From NCBI GenBank assembly GCA_003228395.1, contig QIDJ01000109.1, positions 1 to 7,836 on the forward strand: DNA of 7,836 bases. The letters run 5' to 3'. The stretch's first letter is position 1. Each line of letters starts with the position of its first letter. This DNA comes from Flammeovirgaceae bacterium (GTDB lineage Bacteria > Bacteroidota > Bacteroidia > Cytophagales > Cyclobacteriaceae). Shown here one piece after another: positions 1-5,776 of this stretch. Below the pieces are notes generated by a model that saw only the letters and a program-made list of their open reading frames with translations, was not told the origin of the DNA and made no database searches. Position numbers and translations under genes: made by a program.

Positions 1-1026
1 CTGAAAATGGACCTGACCGATGGCGGCACGACCGTTAACCGGTTCATATTTGAAGTTGAAGTCATGTTGAGTTTTGAAGGGCAGCAGGTACTTCCGACAA
101 ACTCACTGGAAATGGAAATAAAACTGCTCGACGCCACATTTAATGCGATATATGGCCGTATAGCCGAACGTACGATTGATCCCGTTTCTGATACGCTTCA
201 ACTTGATTTTTTCGAAAATCTTACCAACGGTTCCTTTTTTCTGGATGAACCGGCCATCAGCGTTCGTATAGGTAACAGCTTTGGGCTCCCGGTATCCATA
301 TCTATTTCGTCATTTCAAGCATCAAACGAAATGGCAACGCTTGATTTAACAGGTGATATTACGCAACCCCAGCTTATCAACTTTCCTTCCCTTGAGCAGC
401 TTGGCGATACGATCGGAACTGTTATCACCATCGATCATACCAATTCCAACCTGCCGGAGCTTATCAGCATGCTACCGACAAAGATCATATACGCGTTTGC
501 GGGTACCATCAATCCGCAAGGAATCGCAGATAATAGTTTTGTATTGAATGAAAGCATTGTAGATGTGGACCTGAAAGTTGAATTACCGTTGAAAGGGCGC
601 TTAGCTGATCTCGAAGCCTCCACATTATTCGAGTTTGATGGAGGAGGGATCGCCAATGACGTCGATTTGGTTCTTTTCCAGATTTATACCAACAACGGGT
701 TTCCCCTTTCATTGGACATACAGGCAGTTTTCCTGGATGCTGCCGGAAACGAGCTGGAAAGATTGATTGATGAAGATAACCGAATTCTTGAGGCCGCAGA
801 AGTTGATGCGGAAGGGAATGTTACTGTTAGCAAAGAAAAAACCATACAGATAAAGGCGGATGGCGATAAACTGCAGCAGATCCAGAGCGCCACAAATGTA
901 CGTATCGAAGCGGTGATAAACACAACCAATGACGGAACCACTTCCGTAAAAATCCTTGACAGCTATCAACTCGAGGTTAAACTGGGTGCGCAAATTGAGT
1001 TTGGACTTAATGTAGGAGGGTCATGA
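1..1026 (+). CDS. C-terminal part of a beta-rich, probably exported protein (5' end outside the window)
   Basis: The frame is open to the left edge: bases 1-6 add Leu-Lys before the first Met at position 7. No signal peptide follows that Met, so it is probably internal and the real start lies upstream. About 341 residues are visible. They alternate short hydrophobic and polar stretches typical of beta-sandwich folds, with no membrane helix and no cysteine. The last third holds clear strand-turn segments (for example TNNGFPLSLDIQAVFLDAAG, about residues 230-249) and the protein ends in VKLGAQIEFGLNVGGS. I do not recognise a named domain. The stop overlaps the start of the following DUF5723 gene (ATGA), which implies a shared transcript and coupled translation. 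By inference this is a surface or periplasmic partner of that barrel, perhaps a lipoprotein whose lipobox is off-window. The reading frame is secure; the function is unknown. Confidence 0.85.
   Translation: MKMDLTDGGTTVNRFIFEVEVMLSFEGQQVLPTNSLEMEIKLLDATFNAIYGRIAERTIDPVSDTLQLDFFENLTNGSFFLDEPAISVRIGNSFGLPVSISISSFQASNEMATLDLTGDITQPQLINFPSLEQLGDTIGTVITIDHTNSNLPELISMLPTKIIYAFAGTINPQGIADNSFVLNESIVDVDLKVELPLKGRLADLEASTLFEFDGGGIANDVDLVLFQIYTNNGFPLSLDIQAVFLDAAGNELERLIDEDNRILEAAEVDAEGNVTVSKEKTIQIKADGDKLQQIQSATNVRIEAVINTTNDGTTSVKILDSYQLEVKLGAQIEFGLNVGGS
1014..1026 (+). promoter_or_regulatory. Strong Shine-Dalgarno and ATGA start/stop overlap
   Basis: AGGAGGG at 1014-1020 sits three bases after the AGGAGG core from the ATG at 1023. 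That ATG shares bases with the TGA stop (1024-1026) of the preceding gene. This is the strongest ribosome-binding site in the window, in a genome that otherwise shows weak ones. It lies inside the last codons of the upstream gene, an arrangement typical of translational coupling. Confidence 0.75.
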
Positions 1027-2375
1027 AAAAACAGGTTATTATCTTATTCCTGGCCCTTTTGACTTTTGCAGCTCATGCGCAGCAGGTCACATTGTACCAG
1101 ATGTATTCGAGCGTACCCCAGGCAAACTATGTAAACCCGGTGTTTATGCCCAAATCAAAAATAACCATCGGGTTGCCGCTGATATCTTCTGATTATATTT
1201 CGTTTTCATCCCCGGTTTCTTTTGATGATATATTTACCAGGGGCGCCGATGATTCATTACGGATAAATGAACAAAATGTGATTGATGCATTCGACAAGTC
1301 CGGGAAATTTGATTTTGAAGGAAATATCGGACTGTTATTTTTAGGATATCGGACAAAAACGGGATTTATTTCACTTAGTATGAATTCAAGAGTGGACGCC
1401 GGGTTTACTTTGCCCGGGAGCCTGATTGAATTTGCATTCGAAGGATCGAAAGACCCCAGCATACCTACAGCAATCCGTATCAACGAGATCAATCTGCGCA
1501 CCACCTTGTTTAACGAACTTGCCCTGGGATACAGCAGGGCGATCAACAGCAAGCTTACGTTAGGAGGTAAACTGAAATACCTGCAGGGAATTGCGACCGT
1601 TTCGGTGGAGGGACTGAACGGTTCTATTGAGAGCAGCATTGACAGTATTCATATATCTATGTCGCCCTGGGTTGTTAATACGGCCGGTATCGGGTTATTA
1701 GACACGGCCATTACCGAAAATAACAGAGATTATTTCTTGTTTCAGAACGGCAATAAAGGGTGGAGTATTGATGTTGGTGCAGAATATAAACTAATGGAAA
1801 ATCTCCTGCTAACGGCTTCAGTTCTTGATATCGGTAAAATTACCTGGCGGGAAGAAACCAAAACCTATTATTTCGATGAAGTAAAATATACATTTGACGG
1901 AGTTGACCTGCTGGAATTATTGGAAGAAGACAATAATGACCCGAACAGTCAATCCACTATCGAGGATGAGCTTGATTCATTGGGAAATATGTTTGAACCC
2001 GAGGAGGTGGAAGGAACTGTATTCTCCACACCGCTTACCGGAAAATTTTATGCCGGCGGGCGTTATACACTGCTGAAGATGCATACTTTCGGGGTAATCG
2101 TCTATGGTAAAATATTCAAATCGCAGCTTAGTCCATCCGTTGCGCTTACCTACAACTTTGAGCTTGGTAAAATCCTGAATGTTGGTGTAAATGCCACGTA
2201 CCGTAATAAATCATTTAATAACTTCGGCGCGGGATTATCAGCCAAACTGGGACCGGTGCAGGTGTATGGCCTGGTGGACAATTTTCAGTCCATTCTGCTG
2301 GCTGAAAGCGCCCGTGTAATAAGCGCCCGGGTTGGGTTGAATTTCATGTTTGGGAAAGTCAAAGGTTCTAATTAA
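1023..2375 (+). CDS. DUF5723 family protein, predicted outer-membrane beta-barrel
   Basis: This complete 450-residue protein has a clear signal peptide (Met-Lys-Lys, then a hydrophobic core over residues 4-17) with likely cleavage after Ala-His-Ala at residue 19, leaving Gln-Gln at the mature N-terminus. The early mature region has the pattern I associate with Bacteroidota DUF5723 proteins: a short motif around LYQMYSSVPQ, then NPVFMPKSKITIGLPL (residues 38-53). The remainder alternates aromatic and hydrophobic strands with Gly/Asn turns, as in an outer-membrane barrel of PorV/FadL-like character, and ends with the strand ARVGLNFMFG. Residues 294-329 form a very acidic insertion rich in Asp and Glu, which could be an extracellular, calcium-binding or partner-binding loop. 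No biochemical role is established for the family that I know of. The start is fixed by the signal peptide and the strong ribosome site. It is transcribed with the gene before it and converges on the decarboxylase gene. Confidence 0.85.
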   Translation: MKKQVIILFLALLTFAAHAQQVTLYQMYSSVPQANYVNPVFMPKSKITIGLPLISSDYISFSSPVSFDDIFTRGADDSLRINEQNVIDAFDKSGKFDFEGNIGLLFLGYRTKTGFISLSMNSRVDAGFTLPGSLIEFAFEGSKDPSIPTAIRINEINLRTTLFNELALGYSRAINSKLTLGGKLKYLQGIATVSVEGLNGSIESSIDSIHISMSPWVVNTAGIGLLDTAITENNRDYFLFQNGNKGWSIDVGAEYKLMENLLLTASVLDIGKITWREETKTYYFDEVKYTFDGVDLLELLEEDNNDPNSQSTIEDELDSLGNMFEPEEVEGTVFSTPLTGKFYAGGRYTLLKMHTFGVIVYGKIFKSQLSPSVALTYNFELGKILNVGVNATYRNKSFNNFGAGLSAKLGPVQVYGLVDNFQSILLAESARVISARVGLNFMFGKVKGSN

Positions 2376-2426
2376 ATACGTTGTACTATACACAGCGCTG
2401 ACTAATAGTGTCCCACACATGTCCTT

Positions 2427-2450
2427 TGGTGGATAACCACATTATTTTTT
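2427..2450 (+). terminator. Weak hairpin followed by T-run between convergent genes
   Basis: GTGG (2429-2432) can pair with CCAC (2437-2440) across an ATAA loop, followed by a T-rich run at 2442-2450 that overlaps the last codons of the minus-strand decarboxylase. The stem is only four base pairs, so this is at best a weak intrinsic terminator for the plus-strand pair. A second possible pairing, ACTAT (2385-2389) with ATAGT (2405-2409), encloses the palindrome CAGCGCTG (2393-2400) and could contribute. Confidence 0.25.
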
Positions 2451-3857
2451 TGCTTCAGCCCGGATCAGTTTCCACGCCTCCTCCACATGTTTTTTTGCTA
2501 CATTGGTTTGACCTGCCACAAGCCGTAAGGCAATTTTATCGTGCAGTTTTGTATGCGTAATAAACAACTTTCCGGTATCATTGAGGGAATGCATCAGTGA
2601 TTCATTTATCTCATTGAGATTTTCTTCATTACACGCACCCGGATTGTACCGAAAACAAACCGTATTGAGTGGTACCGGCGCCAAAAGCTCGAAATCGGAG
2701 TGATCCTCAATCTGGTTGGCAAACCATTGGGCCAGCCGTATATGTTCCCGTATGCGCGCTTTAATCTCTTTTATTCCCATTGTCCGTATGACAAACCATA
2801 ATTTTAGTGCACGGAATCTCCTCCCAAGCTGAATACCCCAGTCCTTGTAATTAGTTACCTGCGCTTCTTCCCTTGTACGAAGGTATTCGGGCGTCATGGA
2901 AAAGGTATTAATCAGCGCCTCTTTGTCCCTGACAAAATACGCGCTGCAATCAAAATTGGTAAACATCCACTTATGCGGATTGAATACAAACGAATCCGCC
3001 AGGTCCAGTTTTTTAAACCTGCTGCGGAATTCTTCGAGTATAAGCGCCGTTCCGGAATGCGCGGCATCAATGTGATACCAGAGCGCATACTTTTTTGCAA
3101 TTTCACCTATTTCATCAATGGGGTCGATGGCGGTAGAACCTGTGGTGCCCAGTGCACCTGCTACAAAAAGCGGTGTCAATCCGTTTTCAAAATCCTTCCG
3201 GATGGCCCGTTCCAGTTCTGCAGGTATCATAGCAAATTTTTCGTCACAGGCAATTTTACGCAGGTTGTTTCTTCCGAATCCTGCAATTCCCACCCCTTTT
3301 TCGATGGAAGAATGCGCCTGTTCAGAGCAATAAATCCTGTACGGGTTATTTTCGAAGCCATTTTCATTGATCCGGAAGTCCGTTTTTACTTCCCTGGCAG
3401 TAAGCAGGGCACAAATGGTGGCTGTTGAGGCGGTATCCTGTATGACGCCGTGCCAGGTAGCCGGCAGGTGCAGCATGAGTTTAAGCCACTCCATCATGCG
3501 TTCTTCCATTTCGGTAGCGGCAGGCGATGTTACCCACATCATACACTGTGCCCCCAAGGTAGCGGTAAGCATTTCCGCCAGAACAGAGGGTTCACTGTTT
3601 GTTGCCGGAAAATAGGCAAAAAAGGACGGATGCTGCCAATGCGTAATCCCCGGCATGATTTTACGGTCAAAATCAGATAAGACCGTATTAAAAGATTCAC
3701 CTTCATCGGGTGGGAAATCAGGAAGTTGTGCGGCTATAGCACCGGGTTTTACCTGTGATTTTACGGGGTACTGTTCAGTATTCTCCAGGTAATCTGCCAT
3801 CCAGTCCACTAGCTGATGCGCCTGCTCACGGAATTTATTTGATTTATGTGTGTACAT
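2442..3857 (-). CDS. PLP-dependent aromatic-L-amino-acid decarboxylase family protein
   Basis: This complete 471-residue cytoplasmic enzyme of fold-type I, group II decarboxylases has the usual length for the DDC/TDC family. The family removes the alpha-carboxyl group of aromatic amino acids (DOPA, tyrosine, tryptophan, phenylalanine, 5-hydroxytryptophan) to give amines. Signatures in order are HWQHPSFFAYFPA (73-85), the PLP phosphate loop QDTASTAT (140-147), His182 in EQAHSS (ring stacking), GTTGST (237-242), Asp264 in HIDAAHSG (pyridine nitrogen) and the Schiff-base Lys296 in NPHKW. Tyr325 in PEYL matches the mobile-loop catalytic tyrosine of animal DDC that separates decarboxylases from aldehyde synthases, so decarboxylation is expected. 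GRRFRALKLWF follows at 345-355. The substrate cannot be fixed from sequence. No Shine-Dalgarno precedes the ATG; the leader is A-rich. It is a lone gene, divergent from lemA, with no amine transporter visible beside it. Confidence 0.92.
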   Translation of the reverse strand: MYTHKSNKFREQAHQLVDWMADYLENTEQYPVKSQVKPGAIAAQLPDFPPDEGESFNTVLSDFDRKIMPGITHWQHPSFFAYFPATNSEPSVLAEMLTATLGAQCMMWVTSPAATEMEERMMEWLKLMLHLPATWHGVIQDTASTATICALLTAREVKTDFRINENGFENNPYRIYCSEQAHSSIEKGVGIAGFGRNNLRKIACDEKFAMIPAELERAIRKDFENGLTPLFVAGALGTTGSTAIDPIDEIGEIAKKYALWYHIDAAHSGTALILEEFRSRFKKLDLADSFVFNPHKWMFTNFDCSAYFVRDKEALINTFSMTPEYLRTREEAQVTNYKDWGIQLGRRFRALKLWFVIRTMGIKEIKARIREHIRLAQWFANQIEDHSDFELLAPVPLNTVCFRYNPGACNEENLNEINESLMHSLNDTGKLFITHTKLHDKIALRLVAGQTNVAKKHVEEAWKLIRAEAKK

Positions 3858-3873
3858 ACCATTTTTTTTAATG

Positions 3874-3902
3874 TTACAATTTATGAAAACCTGCTAACTT
3901 CG
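3874..3902 (+). promoter_or_regulatory. Possible Bacteroidota-type promoter for the lemA unit
   Basis: TAACTTCG at 3895-3902 matches the Bacteroidota -7 consensus TAnnTTTG at all but one defined position. TTA at 3874-3876, about 18 bases upstream, is a poor match to the -33 TTG element. It lies some 30 bases before the lemA start in the only non-coding space available to that unit. This rests on consensus recall and position only. Confidence 0.4.
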
Positions 3903-3905
3903 CAA
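3877..3905 (-). promoter_or_regulatory. Possible promoter for the decarboxylase gene
   Basis: Read on the minus strand, TTG (3905-3903) is followed after 19 bases by TAAATTG (3883-3877), close to the Bacteroidota -33 TTG / -7 TAnnTTTG arrangement. The decarboxylase ATG lies about 20 bases further on. The element overlaps the candidate promoter for lemA on the other strand, so the two may compete for polymerase. Confidence 0.35.
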
Positions 3906-3931
3906 TCACGATTTAATATTAGGAAACAGTT

Positions 3932-4519
3932 ATGAAAAAGTGGATCACAATTGGCATAATTCTTCTGTTTGTTTTTATCCTTTACCGCAGTGTTGTAGGA
4001 TCATACAATACGATGGTTGGAATGGAAGAGCATGTCGGGCAACAATGGGCGCAGGTAGAAAATGTATATCAGCGTAGGATGGACCTCATTCCCAACCTGG
4101 TGAATACGGTAAAAGGCTACGCTGATTTTGAAAAAGAGACCCTGACAGGTGTTGTAGAAGCCCGTGCGAAGGCTACACAGGTAACAATAGACCCGCAAAA
4201 CCTTACTCCTGCTGCACTACAGCAATTTCAGGGTGCACAGGACGGATTGTCATCCGCACTTTCGCGGTTGATGGTAGTAGTGGAACGGTACCCTGATTTG
4301 AAGGCCAATCAAAATTTTCTGGAACTTCAGGCACAACTGGAAGGTACCGAAAACAGGATTGCTGTTGAGCGAAAAAAATTCAATGAATCGGTGCAAATCT
4401 ATAACACTTACATTCGCAGGTTCCCCAATAAAATCTATGCCGGGATGTATAATTTTGAGAAAAAGGGATATTTTGAGGCAACAGCCGGAGCTGAAAAGGT
4501 GCCTGAAGTTACCTTTTAA
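3932..4519 (+). CDS. lemA: LemA family membrane-anchored protein
   Basis: This complete 195-residue protein has one N-terminal membrane helix (about residues 4-19) followed by a helical domain. Family hallmarks are [19 protein letters not shown] (25-43), [19 protein letters not shown] (46-64), the AR after the second helix (77-78), [20 protein letters not shown] (120-139) and [10 protein letters not shown] (157-166). The length is normal for the family. LemA proteins are conserved across bacteria as inner-membrane-anchored coiled bundles, but their molecular role is not settled; they are often encoded next to TPM-domain proteins, as here. AGGA at 3921-3924 sits seven bases before the ATG and supports this start. 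It is the first gene of a three-gene unit, with 12 bases to the next start. The family assignment is very secure; the function is inferred only from association. Confidence 0.95.
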   Translation: MKKWITIGIILLFVFILYRSVVGSYNTMVGMEEHVGQQWAQVENVYQRRMDLIPNLVNTVKGYADFEKETLTGVVEARAKATQVTIDPQNLTPAALQQFQGAQDGLSSALSRLMVVVERYPDLKANQNFLELQAQLEGTENRIAVERKKFNESVQIYNTYIRRFPNKIYAGMYNFEKKGYFEATAGAEKVPEVTF

Positions 4520-4531
4520 TTCCATAATGCA

Positions 4532-4969
4532 ATGGCAAAAGACAAGTTTACCAAGGAACAGAAAGACCGGATTATTGAATCTATTAAATCTGCCGAAAAA
4601 TTAACCTCAGGGGAAATTCAGGTTCATATTGATAACAAGTGTAAAAAAGAAGTGATGGACCGTGCGGCTGAAGTTTTTGCTATCCTTAAAATGCATAAAA
4701 CCAAACTACGCAACGGCGTGCTTTTTTATTTGGCAATAAAAGATCACAAATTTGCGATTTTGGGAGATGCCGGGATCAACCAGGCAGTACCGGCCAACTT
4801 CTGGGATCATATCAAAGAAAAAATGCTGCAGTATTTCAAACAAGAAAAAATTACGGAAGGTTTATGTCATGGAATTGAAATGGCCGGTGAAGCACTCAAA
4901 AAACATTTCCCTATACAAGATGATGATATTAATGAACTTCCCGATGAAATATCATTTGGAAATAATTGA
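4532..4969 (+). CDS. Soluble TPM-domain protein
   Basis: This complete 145-residue protein consists of little more than one TPM (Psb32/TLP18.3/MOLO-1) domain. Visible features are the helix with SAEKLTSGEIQVHI (20-33), the strand NGVLFYLAIKDHKFAILGD (61-79), the GINQAVPANFWD turn (81-92) and the closing helix with TEGLCHGIEMAGEALKKHFP (108-127). There is no signal peptide and no membrane helix, so it is predicted to be cytoplasmic, unlike the TPM protein encoded just downstream. It lies 12 bases after lemA and 6 bases before the next gene, which indicates a single operon. No good ribosome site precedes the ATG, so translation may be coupled to lemA. TPM domains of eukaryotic relatives have been linked to photosystem II repair and phosphatase activity, but no activity can be assigned here. 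Confidence 0.88.
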   Translation: MAKDKFTKEQKDRIIESIKSAEKLTSGEIQVHIDNKCKKEVMDRAAEVFAILKMHKTKLRNGVLFYLAIKDHKFAILGDAGINQAVPANFWDHIKEKMLQYFKQEKITEGLCHGIEMAGEALKKHFPIQDDDINELPDEISFGNN

Positions 4970-4975
4970 GAAAGC

Positions 4976-5764
4976 ATGAAGATTAAAAAGTTTATAATAA
5001 CACTTATAATTATTCCGGGTTGCACAATTTCACTTCGGGCCCAGGACTTACCGGAGCCCCTGGAACCTCCCAGATTGGTCAATGACTATGCACAAGTACT
5101 AAGTAACCAGGAGTACCGCAACCTCGAACGTAAACTGGAAGCCTATGAAGATTCCACATCTAACCAAATTACTATAGCCATTATTCCTTCAACCAACGAA
5201 TATGATATTGCACAGTATTCTGCTGAATTAGGAGAAAAATGGGGAGTTGGAAAAGAGGGAAAAGACAATGGCGTATTGGTTACGGTGGCAATCAATGACC
5301 GGAAAGTTTATATATCGACAGGTTATGGACTGGAAGGCGCAATCCCCGATGCTATTGCCAAGCGTATCGTTGAAAATTATATACTACCCAACTTCCGTAA
5401 CGAAGATTATTATAAAGGACTTGACGAAGCAACAACCGTAATAATTGGATTAGCAGAGGGAGAATTTAATGCCGAAGAAATTGCCGATGAGAGAGAACCC
5501 GACATGATGGCAAACTTAATTGGTTATCTCTTCACGGGGCTCATTTTTTTTCTGACTTACTACTTTATAACCAGGCGTTCGGCAAAACACCATTATGGCA
5601 CTTCAAGCCCTTCCTTCTGGATGATCATGGCGCTCATGATGTCAGGACGGGGAGGTTCCGGGAGGGGAGGATCTTCATTTGGTAACTTCTCCGGAGGTAG
5701 CGGTGGATTCGGAGGTTTTGGAGGTGGCAGTTTTGGGGGCGGTGGCGCCGGCGGAAGCTGGTAA
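4976..5764 (+). CDS. Secreted TPM-domain protein with membrane helix and glycine-rich tail (YgcG type)
   Basis: This complete 262-residue protein has a signal peptide over about residues 1-22, ending SLRA before Gln-Asp. The TPM domain spans roughly 33-160 and contains the typical start LVNDYAQVLSNQE (34-46), the strand NQITIAIIP (63-71) and the family core with WGVGKEGKDNGVLVTVA (89-105) and ISTGYGLEGAIPD (113-125). A membrane helix follows at about 180-198, then a basic stretch (TRRSAKHH) and a second short hydrophobic patch (213-222). The tail from residue 224 is almost all Gly, Ser and Phe and ends in GGSW, a common ending for this family. The TPM domain should face the periplasm. It is the last gene of the LemA unit, starts 6 bases after the soluble TPM gene, and converges on the hydrolase gene. 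Function is unknown; a role in envelope homeostasis is inference from the LemA pairing. Confidence 0.92.
   Translation: MKIKKFIITLIIIPGCTISLRAQDLPEPLEPPRLVNDYAQVLSNQEYRNLERKLEAYEDSTSNQITIAIIPSTNEYDIAQYSAELGEKWGVGKEGKDNGVLVTVAINDRKVYISTGYGLEGAIPDAIAKRIVENYILPNFRNEDYYKGLDEATTVIIGLAEGEFNAEEIADEREPDMMANLIGYLFTGLIFFLTYYFITRRSAKHHYGTSSPSFWMIMALMMSGRGGSGRGGSSFGNFSGGSGGFGGFGGGSFGGGGAGGSW
5642..5761 (+). repeat. Low-complexity glycine-rich coding segment
   Basis: These codons encode the Gly/Ser/Phe tail of the secreted TPM protein. The DNA is built of irregular GGA, GGT and GGC repeats and is markedly more G-rich than its surroundings. The repeat units are imperfect, which argues against recent slippage expansion. 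Gly-rich tails of this kind are usual in the family and are part of the gene, not an insertion. Confidence 0.7.
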
Positions 5765-5776
5765 CGCTGTACCGCC
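5750..5776. terminator. GC-rich hairpin spanning the gap between convergent stop codons
   Basis: GGCGG (5750-5754) pairs with CCGCC (5772-5776), with an inner AGC/GCT pairing (5756-5758 with 5766-5768). A competing six-base pairing joins GGCGGT (5738-5743) with ACCGCC (5771-5776). It lies exactly where the LemA unit and the hydrolase gene converge, so it could stop transcripts from both sides. There is no T-run on either strand, so intrinsic termination is uncertain. Confidence 0.25.

Noticed and set aside
7..9. ATG as the true start of the first gene
   Set aside because: The frame is open to the window edge and the residues after this Met lack a signal peptide or a ribosome site; an internal Met in a truncated gene is more likely.
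1193..1639. Minus-strand open frame of 148 codons inside the DUF5723 gene
   Set aside because: It lies wholly within a gene with clear signal peptide and barrel pattern; its product shows no recognisable domain and no start signal.
2973..3428. Plus-strand open frame of 151 codons opposite the decarboxylase
   Set aside because: It is antisense to a highly conserved catalytic region including the Asp264 and Lys296 surroundings, and the product looks like a shadow translation rich in Cys, Arg and Phe.
4250..4525. Minus-strand open frame opposite lemA
   Set aside because: It is fully antisense to conserved LemA codons and has no promoter, ribosome site or domain pattern.
5021..5023. Lipoprotein lipobox at Cys16 of the secreted TPM protein
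   Set aside because: The residues before Cys16 are Ile-Pro-Gly; Pro at that place does not fit a normal lipobox, and ordinary cleavage after Arg-Ala at residue 22 fits better.
5649..5671. G-quadruplex in the glycine-rich coding segment
   Set aside because: Only three runs of three or more G are close together; the G content is explained by glycine codons.
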